A stretch of DNA of 64,000 bases, taken from Saprospirales bacterium. GTDB lineage: Bacteria > Bacteroidota > Bacteroidia > Chitinophagales > Saprospiraceae. The position numbers and the translations under genes are program-made. Under the pieces are notes generated by a model. It searched no databases. It saw only the letters and a program-made list of their open reading frames with translations, and was not told the DNA's origin. The DNA is taken from NCBI GenBank assembly GCA_016719895.1, contig JADJYG010000018.1, forward strand, positions 1 to 64,000. Direction: 5' to 3'. Below, in pieces: positions 1-8,430 of this stretch (the first letter of the stretch is position 1; each line of letters begins with the position of its first letter).

Positions 1-103
1 CGGGTGAAAATTTTCCGGGCCTGCGGGCCTTCAGGAACTAAATCATCCAATATTGTTAAGGAACAGTAATTTTGCGACCAATATGCGGAAACAACAATAA
101 CAT

Positions 104-2494
104 TTGAACCATCTAACGTTTTCGGAAAATCAAGGTTCGATAAAATATTGGAACTGCTGGAGAAAGGCCCTGGCCCCCATGGCGGCCGACCAACTTCTCC
201 TTTTGAAATGCCATTCCACTGCATTTTCCAAGTGGATATCTGGTTGCGGGAAATTCGGGAATACAAACTGGCCTGGGAAAAAACGACCGTTTCCCGTTGG
301 AAGCGGCTACGCCGATATCCGGCCCGACCTTCTGCGTATGCTCGACCGCTGGATACACCCTTCTGCTGAGTGCCGAGAAGTCTTCCAGCATATTGCGCAT
401 TTGCTGGTTATGCGGGATATTTTCAAGTTTTTTACCAGTCTGAAAAAGGAAATTTACCCCAAACTCTACGATATCATCCGGCCGCTTTCCTTTGACGAAT
501 CCCTGATCCGGGCGATTTCGTCCGTCTTTTATGAAGACGGCGAGATCCGGCCGGATGCCTCACCCGAACTGATTCGAATCCGGCGGGATATGCAGCACAA
601 AGCGCGCGAACTCGATCACCGGTTCCGCCAGCTGATTCAGGATTACCGCAGCAAAGGTTGGCTGTCGGACACGCCGGAGAGTTTTCGCAACGGCCGCCGC
701 GTGCTATCGGTCCCGGCCGAGCACAAGCGCAAAATCAGGGGAATTATACACGATGAGAGCGATACCGGCCGGACGGTGTTTATCGAACCGGAACAGGTGA
801 TTGAGGTCAACAACGATATTTTTGACCTGGAGGGCGAGGAGCGTCGCGAAATTTTCCGGATTCTGCGCGACCTGAGCGATACCATCCGCCCCTACGGACC
901 CCTGCTCGGCCAATACCTGGAAACGCTTATCCGGCTGGACGTTATCCAGGCCAAAGCCCGGCTGGCGCAATCGATGCGCGCGGGAATGCCCGTGTTGAAG
1001 GAAAAGCCGTTGATTGGCGTGCGCAAAGGCTATCACCCGCTTTTATACCTGAAAAACAAGTCGCTGGGCCGTAAAACCGTTCCGTTTGAACTCCGTTTGA
1101 ATGCCGAAAATCATATTCTGGTGCTGTCCGGGCCGAATGCCGGCGGCAAATCGGTAGCGATGAAATCCGTTGGATTACTTCAACTCATGGTGCAAAGCGG
1201 GCTGTTGATCCCCGTTCATGAATTGAGCGAGTTTGGCATTTTTGAACAAGTATTTGCCGATATCGGCGACCAGCAAAGCCTGGACGATGATTTGAGTACG
1301 TACTCCTCCAGACTTCAGAATGCCCGTATTTTTCTGGAAAAGGCAACGCCGCGTACCCTGGTGCTGGTGGATGAGATGGGTAGCGGCACGGATCCCAAGC
1401 CCGGCGGCGCCATCGCGGAATCTGTCTTGCAAGGGCTCTACCGCAAGGGTGTATTTGCTGTGATCACGACGCATTATTCCAATTTGAAGGTGTTTGCGTT
1501 TCGGAACCAGGGAATACTGAACGGCAATATGCATTTCGACAAAGACACCCTCTCGCCTACATATGAATTAAAAATTGGCCGCCCGGGCAGCAGCTATGCC
1601 TTTGAAATTGCAGCAAAAAGCGGTCTGCCCAAGCCCATAATTGATCATGCCCGCAACCGAACGGGTAGTGAAACCGCAGTAGACGATATATTGATCGAAC
1701 TTCAACGCGAGAAACAGGAACTGGAAGAGCATTTGGCTACAGTGCTGGCGAAAGAGCAATCGCTCGAACGGCTGATCAAGACGTATGACAGCATGCACCA
1801 GGACCTGGAAATCCGCCGGAATCGCCTCAAACTGGATCAAAAAGAATTCGAACTGCGGCAAAGCGCTCAAGCCGGCCGGGAAGTGGAAAAAATGCTGCGC
1901 CAGCTGAGGGAGGAGAAGAACCTGGAGCGCATGCAACAAGCGGCAAAAGACTTGCGCAGAGAACAGTCGGAAAAGGCCCGTCAGGTGGATGATATAAACG
2001 CTGAGGTGGTGAAAATGGAAGAAAAGGCGGCGCCCGCCGGAGCCGTGCGCCCGCTTCGTGCGGGCGATTATGTGCGTTTGCGCGCCGGTGGCGCAACGGG
2101 CCGCATCGAAGAAATCAAGGGTAACAAGGCCCACCTGACCATGGGCGGGCTTACCGTGATGGTCGGTGTCCGGGACTTGCTCCCCGTTGCTCCGCCAGTT
2201 CAACAAGTCGCCACGAACGCCTATGCCGACTTGCAACAGGCTGCTGCATTCGAATCAAAAATAGACATCCGGGGTATGAGCAAAGAAGAGGCCTTGCGGG
2301 TACTGGAAAAGTTTGTAGACGATGCGTTGTTGTCAAATGCGGCTGTCTTACGGATTCTGCACGGGAAAGGCGATGGCATCCTCCGAAAACTCGTCCGGCA
2401 TAAGCTGAAAGAGTACGGCGGAAATCTTGTCCGGATTTACCACCCCTCCCAGGAATCCGGCGGAGACGGTGTGACGATCGTGGAATTAGCCTGA
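104..2494 (+). CDS. mutS2: MutS2 family ATPase/endonuclease, 5' end frame-disrupted
   Basis: MutS2 acts on branched DNA and recombination intermediates and, in some bacteria, on stalled ribosomes. The protein shows the MutS core, a Walker A motif GPNAGGKS at about residues 343-350, a Walker B LVDEMGSGTDP, the TTHYSNLK switch region, a long charged coiled coil, and a C-terminal Smr domain (IDIRGM ... LHGKGDG, about 720-796). From about base 377 the frame is clean. Before that, the expected N-terminal sequence is spread over different frames (RFDKILELLEKG and IREYKLAWEK in frame 1, YADIRPDLLRML in frame 2). The listed TTG start only opens the frame; the true start cannot be fixed. Indel sequencing errors near a contig end, or real decay, could explain this. 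Confidence 0.9.
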   Translation: MNHLTFSENQGSIKYWNCWRKALAPMAADQLLLLKCHSTAFSKWISGCGKFGNTNWPGKKRPFPVGSGYADIRPDLLRMLDRWIHPSAECREVFQHIAHLLVMRDIFKFFTSLKKEIYPKLYDIIRPLSFDESLIRAISSVFYEDGEIRPDASPELIRIRRDMQHKARELDHRFRQLIQDYRSKGWLSDTPESFRNGRRVLSVPAEHKRKIRGIIHDESDTGRTVFIEPEQVIEVNNDIFDLEGEERREIFRILRDLSDTIRPYGPLLGQYLETLIRLDVIQAKARLAQSMRAGMPVLKEKPLIGVRKGYHPLLYLKNKSLGRKTVPFELRLNAENHILVLSGPNAGGKSVAMKSVGLLQLMVQSGLLIPVHELSEFGIFEQVFADIGDQQSLDDDLSTYSSRLQNARIFLEKATPRTLVLVDEMGSGTDPKPGGAIAESVLQGLYRKGVFAVITTHYSNLKVFAFRNQGILNGNMHFDKDTLSPTYELKIGRPGSSYAFEIAAKSGLPKPIIDHARNRTGSETAVDDILIELQREKQELEEHLATVLAKEQSLERLIKTYDSMHQDLEIRRNRLKLDQKEFELRQSAQAGREVEKMLRQLREEKNLERMQQAAKDLRREQSEKARQVDDINAEVVKMEEKAAPAGAVRPLRAGDYVRLRAGGATGRIEEIKGNKAHLTMGGLTVMVGVRDLLPVAPPVQQVATNAYADLQQAAAFESKIDIRGMSKEEALRVLEKFVDDALLSNAAVLRILHGKGDGILRKLVRHKLKEYGGNLVRIYHPSQESGGDGVTIVELA

Positions 2495-2545
2495 TCTTGT
2501 GCGGGAATGCTTCATTTTGCCCCGTCACGCTTATTTGTGTAGATT

Positions 2546-3814
2546 ATGGATACGGTCCTGCTCGATTTTTTACCGCCTTTTTTTCAAGGCTTACTGGTAA
2601 CTACAGGTATTGGTCTGATCATTGGCCTGGAACGGGAACACCAGCAACAAGCGGATGCCAGGCATTTTGCCGGCTTGCGCACCTATCCGCTCGTGGCCAT
2701 TTTTGGATTTATCGCCGGTATGATTTCCGATCAATACCTGCAATGGTTTTTACCGGCAGCTACCCTGGGGTTGTTTGTGCTGGTCACGACGGCGTATTAC
2801 GTGCAAGCCGTGGAGGGCAACCTCGGCCTGACGTCTGAAATTGCCGTTTTGCTGGCATACGGCCTGGGCGCCCTGGTAGCAATGGGCCAACCGGCCGAAG
2901 CAGTAGCCATTGCAGTGGTGACCACCGTACTGCTTTCGCTGAAAGAGGAGTTTCATTGGTTCGTCAAGCAGATCACGCATACCGAATTAGCAGCCTTTAT
3001 TAAATTTTTTGTTTTAGCTATTTTGTTGCTGCTCCTTTTGCCCGATCAACATTTCGGCCCGGAAGATATCTTGCATTACCGCGAATTGGGGTGGATTATT
3101 CTTCTGGTATCCTCCATCAGTTTTGTGGGTTATCTCTTGTTGAAATTCACCGGATCGCAACGGGGCGTCTTACTCACGGCATTGTTGGGCGGTTTGTTTT
3201 CTTCTACCATGATTGCCTGGATTTTTGGCGCCAGAAGCCGCGCAACGCCCGCGCTGAGCCGGCATTTGGGCGCCGGCATCTTGCTCTCTTCTTCTGTCAT
3301 GTACATCCGGGTATTGTTACTCACAGGCCTTTTTTACCCGCCGGTCGCCTGGCAACTGCTCTTGCCATGTGCCTTGATGCTGGCATTCACCGTGCTTGCT
3401 GTCTGGTTTCTTATGCGCGATTTTGACGAAACAACCCCGGCGTCGCAACTGCCTTTAGGCAATCCGCTGGATATTAAAAATGCCGTGTTTTTCGGCTTGC
3501 TCTATATTGGCGTTACGCTGTTTATGTATTATTCCAGGCAGTGGTTTGGCGAGTCCGGATCGTATGTGTCTGGCATGATTTCCGGTGTCGCAGATATGGA
3601 CGCCATAACCATAAGCACCGCAAAGTGGTCCAGGCATGCATCGGATGCCTACTACGGCGCCAACATGGTCATCGTGGCGGCATTGTCCAATACCATCTTT
3701 AAGGCATTGGTCTCCATATTTGGCGGGCACCCGGCGATGCGCCGGTATATGCTTACCGGTTTTGGCCTGGTTTTACTGACCGGAGGCGTTTGGCTGGCCA
3801 TCCGGCTCTTTTGA
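2546..3814 (+). CDS. MgtC/SapB family membrane protein with DUF4010 domain
   Basis: This 422-residue protein is mostly hydrophobic, with about ten or more predicted membrane segments. Its N-terminus has the MgtC/SapB signature (IGLEREH ... GLRTYPLVAI, residues about 25-60), and the rest fits the DUF4010 half found in the long form of this family. MgtC proteins are linked to magnesium limitation and modulation of ATP synthase, but the biochemical role of the long form is not settled. It starts 51 bases after mutS2 on the same strand and converges on the CotH genes. The assignment to family is firm; the function is not. Confidence 0.85.
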   Translation: MDTVLLDFLPPFFQGLLVTTGIGLIIGLEREHQQQADARHFAGLRTYPLVAIFGFIAGMISDQYLQWFLPAATLGLFVLVTTAYYVQAVEGNLGLTSEIAVLLAYGLGALVAMGQPAEAVAIAVVTTVLLSLKEEFHWFVKQITHTELAAFIKFFVLAILLLLLLPDQHFGPEDILHYRELGWIILLVSSISFVGYLLLKFTGSQRGVLLTALLGGLFSSTMIAWIFGARSRATPALSRHLGAGILLSSSVMYIRVLLLTGLFYPPVAWQLLLPCALMLAFTVLAVWFLMRDFDETTPASQLPLGNPLDIKNAVFFGLLYIGVTLFMYYSRQWFGESGSYVSGMISGVADMDAITISTAKWSRHASDAYYGANMVIVAALSNTIFKALVSIFGGHPAMRRYMLTGFGLVLLTGGVWLAIRLF

Positions 3815-3826
3815 CCCCGGAGGTGC

Positions 3827-5425
3827 TCACTTTTTATCCAGGCGAATAAAGTCAAACGACGCCCGTTCGGGAAAGAGGGCGGCGGCGTCCGCATTTTCCC
3901 CTGCAACATAGTAATGCGCAACCCGTCCAGCCGGCACGGTGGCGCTAAAAATCCCATCGCCGGCTTTGGCGTCACCGTTTTCTCCGGCATCATTCATGGC
4001 CACGCGCGTAAAGGCAAACATGCGGTGCGAGCGGGTAAACAACCAACCATTTTGCGCTTCAGTGAGTTCAGCTGTGATCAGCAATTGGTCGCCGGATACC
4101 TCATGCCTGACCTTTCCGATCACCGGCGGTTTTTTACTTAGTGCGGGATGCGCCAGCAGAAATTGCGTGCGTTTTTGCATCAGTTGCCGGATTCCGATCA
4201 CTTTATCAGGTCCCGAAACCATCGTCTTGTCCATGGCCTGTTTAAAGTCCTCATAGCTATACAGCTTCATCTCATCCTTTTTCACCCAGGGGTCAATTTC
4301 CGCCATCATGGCTTGGCCGGTTGCCAGCAGCTGTTCTTTTTCAAGATAGTCCGCAACAATGGTTTTCAGGTGCACGATGTATATTTTCCGGAAAAGGGGT
4401 GTGCGTAAAACCTTGGAAATTAGCGGTCTTTTCAGGTTGCTGAATTCGGCCAGGGGGCTGTACTGGATCAGGGCCTCGTCTGTCATCTGGTTAAAACTGA
4501 AATCGCGGCGCCAACCCCCGAAGGCCATATTAAGGTCCCAGATCAGCGGGTGGCCAACGCCGGTGCTATCGATCCAGAGATAATAGTTGTGCGACAGCGA
4601 ACCGGTGTAGCTGTCCAAATTAACCATAGCGTTGTTCAGCGCGTGCATCCAGAGGGTTTGATCGACATCCAGGACCGATTCGATCGCATCCGGCGTCTTG
4701 TTCAACACTTTTATCAGATGGAGCAGGGGTTTCCAACTGGCGGGGTCGCCCACTTCGTAAAAAGCATCATAACAACCCGGACTGTCGTTCAGATACATCA
4801 GAGAGGCATTTTCCCCTTTCGGACAACCGCTTTGACTGCGCACACGCTTCCAGTTATCCGGATCGCATTTTACTAAAAAACCGGAGCGGGTATCGAAATG
4901 TTTGGCGATAAATCCCTCATCGATGGATTCTGTATTTACATACAAGCCATAAAATACGTTGTTGACATATACCCGGGTAAAATTGCACCTGGGCGCCGGC
5001 ATATAGGTATGAATTAATTCATAGGCCAATGGATCGCGGATGAAGCTCGGGTCGAGAAAGGCATTGGATAATTTTATGGTAGTATGCCCATCTTTCAGCT
5101 TCTGGGTTCGGATCCGGTAGTTGAGTTTTACATTGAGCGGCAGTTTGCGCACGGTATCTTTGCGGCTCCGGAAATAGGAACTGTTGCCTTTGTATCGGAT
5201 GCCGACACTGTCGAAGCGCACGCCGTTGACCCAGGCAGAGCCCAGCAACCGCCCCTCCGGGTTCACATTTTTTAAGGAATCCAGTTTAGTGTCCCAGTTC
5301 GGGTAGGGCAATTCCAGGCGTACTTCCTGAACGCCTTTTCCATAAAAATCCTGGCAAGTAGCTACAGCCGGGCGGCCGGCGCAAAGGGCCAGCAGGAGTG
5401 CAACCGGATAAATGAGCGTTCGCAT
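3827..5425 (-). CDS. Secreted CotH-like kinase family protein (copy 1)
   Basis: A 532-residue protein starting MRTLIYP with a clear signal peptide, so it is exported. The open frame continues upstream through an inverted repeat, but the signal peptide decides this start. The CotH core is visible in the KGNSSYF segment, YVNTESIDEGF, and a WDLNMAFGG motif that matches the metal/ATP-binding region of CotH atypical kinases. The C-terminus is a short Ig/FN3-like domain with GDAKAGDGIF. The paralogue upstream has the same domain order. A TACCTTTG -7 box lies about 52 bases before the start. In spores CotH phosphorylates coat proteins; substrates in Bacteroidota are unknown. Confidence 0.85.
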   Translation of the reverse strand: MRTLIYPVALLLALCAGRPAVATCQDFYGKGVQEVRLELPYPNWDTKLDSLKNVNPEGRLLGSAWVNGVRFDSVGIRYKGNSSYFRSRKDTVRKLPLNVKLNYRIRTQKLKDGHTTIKLSNAFLDPSFIRDPLAYELIHTYMPAPRCNFTRVYVNNVFYGLYVNTESIDEGFIAKHFDTRSGFLVKCDPDNWKRVRSQSGCPKGENASLMYLNDSPGCYDAFYEVGDPASWKPLLHLIKVLNKTPDAIESVLDVDQTLWMHALNNAMVNLDSYTGSLSHNYYLWIDSTGVGHPLIWDLNMAFGGWRRDFSFNQMTDEALIQYSPLAEFSNLKRPLISKVLRTPLFRKIYIVHLKTIVADYLEKEQLLATGQAMMAEIDPWVKKDEMKLYSYEDFKQAMDKTMVSGPDKVIGIRQLMQKRTQFLLAHPALSKKPPVIGKVRHEVSGDQLLITAELTEAQNGWLFTRSHRMFAFTRVAMNDAGENGDAKAGDGIFSATVPAGRVAHYYVAGENADAAALFPERASFDFIRLDKK

Positions 5426-5476
5426 GCGAAAAGAGTGGGGGGCGAATGGTGTGATAAACAGGTTTAAGCGTGCCAA

Positions 5477-5484
5477 CAAAGGTA
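5477..5484 (-). promoter_or_regulatory. -7 box TACCTTTG upstream of CotH-like copy 1
   Basis: On the minus strand the sequence matches the Bacteroidota -7 consensus TAnnTTTG exactly. It would give a leader of roughly 45 bases before the ATG at 5425. No good TTTG lies 19-21 bases upstream; that position falls inside the nearby inverted repeat (5493-5569). Confidence 0.45.
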
Positions 5485-5492
5485 CAATAGTT

Positions 5493-5569
5493 CCGGTGGG
5501 CGTCTGTAAGATAAAACTGCCGGGCGGAGCGCATCCATCCGGCAGTTTTATCTTACAGACGCCCACCGG
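5493..5569. repeat. Perfect 31-bp inverted repeat with 15-base loop
   Basis: Left arm 5493-5523 and right arm 5539-5569 are exact reverse complements over 31 bases, separated by 15 bases. The arms begin CCGGTGGGCGTCTG and contain TAAGATAAAACTG in the middle. The element starts 12 bases after the stop of CotH-like copy 2 and ends just upstream of the -7 box of copy 1. It may be a strong terminator, an operator over the -35 region of copy 1, or a small mobile intergenic repeat. No U-run follows the hairpin on the minus strand, which argues against a plain intrinsic terminator. I noticed no second copy in the window. Confidence 0.9.
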
Positions 5570-5581
5570 CTTGATTCCGGG

Positions 5582-7198
5582 TTATTTGTTCAGGTCGCTC
5601 AGTTTGATCTTATAAGGATTGTTCATGTATTCCCGGGGGACAAACGCTACGGTTCCGGCATTTTCCGCGAGGATGTAGTAATCCAGCACGGCATCTTCGC
5701 CTGGCGCTTCGATATTGGCCGAGAATGCTTTTACGCCCGTTGGCAGGTCGTTGGACGCTTCTTCCGACATAACCATCGGGAGGTAAGGCAGGTTGTCCCC
5801 AAACCGGTAATAAACGATGATCTTTTTGGGAAAACGGTCCGCTTTTGCCATGATCCGGAAGGTATTGACGCGCTGGTTCTCATATTTCCCGCGCCCCTGC
5901 ACGGTCACGTCGCTGACCGCAGAAGGCAAGGCGGTGAGTTCCGGGTGCACTTTAAGAAAGCGGGATCGCTTGGACATCAGATCGAATATCCCGGGGATTT
6001 TGCTTTTGCGCCCGATGGTTTCCCGCAGGCTCTTTTGAAACTCATCCAGTGAGTATTGTTTGTTTTGATCATCGTTAAAAGGAACGACGATCATGGCCTG
6101 CAACTCCTGCGCGCGCTTTTCGTAGGTGCCGCTGGCAACAAAGTCATCATTGATCTGCCGAAGGTGCGACAAGTAAATTTTCCGGTACAGGGGATCTTTC
6201 AGCAGCTGACTGATCAGGGGTTTGTAGAGGTTGTCGGCGTGCAGGAGCGGATCGAGCCGTTGGAGGGTGCGAATATCCAAATCGCTGCCGCCGCCCGTAT
6301 TTTTAAAACTGCCAAATGCCAGGTTTAAATCCCAATGGATCGGCTGAAACCGGCCGTTGTTATCCTGGTAAAGGTAGAAGTTGATGCTACGGGCGCCGCT
6401 GTAGCTGCTCAGATTTACCATCAGGTTGTTCAAAGCCAGCATCCATAATGCGCGGTCGACATCCAGCACCCGTTCGATGCGGTTAGGCTCCCGGTTGAGG
6501 ATGCGCGTAAGTTCTTGGATGTCCAGCCAGCCGCGATCGGATTTTAATTCAAAGTTGTTGCGGTAACAATCAATGTTCTCTTCGTACTCCAGAGCGCCGA
6601 AAATGTTTTGTTTGCACCCCGCCGGGCTAGCCTCCGGTTTGTAATCGACGCCGGCTTTGAAGAGCGGATTATCATCGGAGCCATAATGATTGCGCAGGAA
6701 TGGCCCTTCTACACTTTCAATATTGATAAAAATACCGACATATTCGCCGTTGACAAACAGTTTTGTATAAGATGCTTGCGGAGCAGGCATATAATTTGAG
6801 GCGATCTCCAGGAACAATATCTCCCGCACCAGGCTCGGATCCCGCAACGCCGAGGAAAGTTTCACTTCGGGGTAGCCCTGGTGGTTTTGCCCTGGCTGGA
6901 CAAAATCCAGTTTGATTTGAAAGGGGTTGCGCTTGGATCCCATTTGATAGGAGTTGTTGCCGCGAAACCGCACGCCAACACTATCATAAGATTTTCCATC
7001 GATCTGAACCGCGCCCAATAACATACCTTCTCCATACAGCCGCATGGAGTCCAGGGCGTTGCTCCAGTTTTTGGCCGGTAGCGTCATTCGAATTTCACCA
7101 ATTGTCTTTTTTTCAAAAAACGGGCGCACCGTTTTGGCTGTTTGCGCAAATACCGCCAGGGGGAACAGCGCTATCAGGTAGCATAGCAATTTTTTCAT
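5582..7198 (-). CDS. Secreted CotH-like kinase family protein (copy 2)
   Basis: A 538-residue paralogue of the downstream CotH-like protein. It begins MKKLLCYLIALFPLAVFAQ, a typical signal peptide with cleavage near residue 19. The shared features are VRFRGNNSYQ, the YVGIFINIESV segment, NNLMVNLSSYSG, and the HWDLNLAFG motif expected for nucleotide/metal binding in CotH kinases. The last 110 residues form a beta-rich domain ending in DYYILAENAG, as in copy 1. The two genes probably arose by duplication. Exported location is clear from the signal peptide; kinase activity is inferred only from the family. Confidence 0.87.
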   Translation of the reverse strand: MKKLLCYLIALFPLAVFAQTAKTVRPFFEKKTIGEIRMTLPAKNWSNALDSMRLYGEGMLLGAVQIDGKSYDSVGVRFRGNNSYQMGSKRNPFQIKLDFVQPGQNHQGYPEVKLSSALRDPSLVREILFLEIASNYMPAPQASYTKLFVNGEYVGIFINIESVEGPFLRNHYGSDDNPLFKAGVDYKPEASPAGCKQNIFGALEYEENIDCYRNNFELKSDRGWLDIQELTRILNREPNRIERVLDVDRALWMLALNNLMVNLSSYSGARSINFYLYQDNNGRFQPIHWDLNLAFGSFKNTGGGSDLDIRTLQRLDPLLHADNLYKPLISQLLKDPLYRKIYLSHLRQINDDFVASGTYEKRAQELQAMIVVPFNDDQNKQYSLDEFQKSLRETIGRKSKIPGIFDLMSKRSRFLKVHPELTALPSAVSDVTVQGRGKYENQRVNTFRIMAKADRFPKKIIVYYRFGDNLPYLPMVMSEEASNDLPTGVKAFSANIEAPGEDAVLDYYILAENAGTVAFVPREYMNNPYKIKLSDLNK

Positions 7199-7324
7199 GT
7201 GAAACTGCTGAAGTGTTAAAAAATGTTTATATTGATTGTGGGTGCAATGATACGAAAAGGTGCTGTAGTAAGTGGATCAGCCCGGAGGAAATGACCGGCG
7301 TATAGTTTAATTCATTTGTCCAAA

Positions 7325-7606
7325 TCAGGTTATCACTTCGAATTCTTCGTCCGCCGCGGCCGGAACAGCCCGTGTGTTTGCAGCCAGGCGGCTTTGGTGC
7401 ATACGTTCCATATTGCGGAGCACGTCGTCCAGAAAAGCAGTGTCCGCCCAGTTGCGTATAGCATCCAGGCTATTCAACCGCTCATCTTCTCCAAGTTTAA
7501 AGGTGAGTGCGTATCCCTGGTTTTCAAATTGGACGGAAACGCGACCATCCGTTTGAAACACTGTGATTTTAAGGTGAGGATGTTCGATATAACCCATTAT
7601 ACGCAT
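7325..7606 (-). CDS. Small conserved hypothetical protein
   Basis: A 93-residue protein starting MRIMGYIEHPHLKITVFQTDGR. It has no signal peptide or membrane segment. The first half looks like a short beta sheet (alternating hydrophobic residues, with QFENQGYALTFKLGE), and the second half is an amphipathic helix DAIRNWADTAFLDDVLRNME. The composition is that of a real protein and the pattern resembles a short family I associate with Saprospirales, from memory. It stands alone between the CotH pair and the aquaporin on the same strand. No function can be assigned. Confidence 0.7.
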   Translation of the reverse strand: MRIMGYIEHPHLKITVFQTDGRVSVQFENQGYALTFKLGEDERLNSLDAIRNWADTAFLDDVLRNMERMHQSRLAANTRAVPAAADEEFEVIT

Positions 7607-7698
7607 ACCGAAAAAGTATTATCTGAATAAACGAGGGGGGCAAAAATGCAAAAAACCGGAAACCTTTTGGACAAGTTGCCGGCCCTTTTCCTTTTCCG

Positions 7699-8322
7699 CT
7701 AGATGCGGACTTCAAAAATGGCCCGGAATACGGAAGCGCCGGCTGCCGCCCCCAGAAATGTGCCGGCCAGGCATATCCAGGTATCTGCCCAGGTAAGCAG
7801 TCCGGATATGGCCATACCAGCTGCGATAACCGGGTTAAACGTAGCCCCGCACAGATGCTGAAATGCCGCGGCGCATGCCATAACCGTGAAGCCGGCTGCC
7901 AGCCCCAGCCTGGTAGTATCTTTGGATTGATCCGCCAGCAGAAAAATCAAACTAAGAAAAAAAGTTCCCAATGCTTCGGCAAACAGGGCGCAAAGCGGGT
8001 CGAATTGGCGCATGGCCACCTCGCCGCTTGCCTGGCAACGGATTAGAAAGGAGGCAATCATAGCAGCCAGAACGCCTCCGGCAAGCTGTGCCAGCAGGGC
8101 GTAGGGAGCATCCCAACGCTCGATTTTCCCGGTTATCAGGTGTGCGAGCGACAATGCTGGGTTCAAATGAACAGCGGAAACTGCGCCGGCGGCAAATATA
8201 AAAGCCGCGAGCGCGGCGCCATAGACCCAGGGCGCAATATTATTCACACCGTTTTGACTGACCAGTACCAATATCAGCACCAGCATAAATGTTCCGATGC
8301 CTTCCAAAAAGTATTTTTTCAT
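7699..8322 (-). CDS. Aquaporin/MIP family channel
   Basis: A 207-residue membrane protein of MIP type with six predicted membrane segments. The first pore motif is intact (HLNPALSLAH). The second is FNPVIAAG, with NPV in place of the usual NPA, a variation known in some MIP proteins. MKKYFLEGIG at 8322 is the natural start; the longer frame adds residues with no support. A TATCTTTG -7 box on the minus strand at 8364-8371 would give a leader of about 35 bases. It is likely a water or small-solute channel of the inner membrane; the substrate cannot be read from sequence. Confidence 0.82.
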   Translation of the reverse strand: MKKYFLEGIGTFMLVLILVLVSQNGVNNIAPWVYGAALAAFIFAAGAVSAVHLNPALSLAHLITGKIERWDAPYALLAQLAGGVLAAMIASFLIRCQASGEVAMRQFDPLCALFAEALGTFFLSLIFLLADQSKDTTRLGLAAGFTVMACAAAFQHLCGATFNPVIAAGMAISGLLTWADTWICLAGTFLGAAAGASVFRAIFEVRI

Positions 8323-8363
8323 TGGCGCGTACGTATTTTTACTCCCGAAAATCACCGGGTAGC

Positions 8364-8371
8364 CAAAGATA
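8364..8371 (-). promoter_or_regulatory. -7 box TATCTTTG upstream of aquaporin gene
   Basis: An exact TAnnTTTG match on the minus strand, about 42 bases before the aquaporin ATG. No good -33 TTTG is present at the usual 19-21 base distance, so it is supported by one element only. Confidence 0.4.
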
Positions 8372-8430
8372 AGGCGCGGGCGTACTTCCGGTTCACTATT
8401 TACTCACCGCCAAAAGTATTGAAAAATCGT

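Noticed and set aside
5426..5566. N-terminal extension of CotH-like copy 1 through the inverted repeat
   Set aside because: The signal peptide starts at 5425 and the extension is only a translation of the repeat.
8140..8430. N-terminal extension of the S9 peptidase frame
   Set aside because: It overlaps the aquaporin gene on the other strand, while a clear signal peptide starts at 8431.
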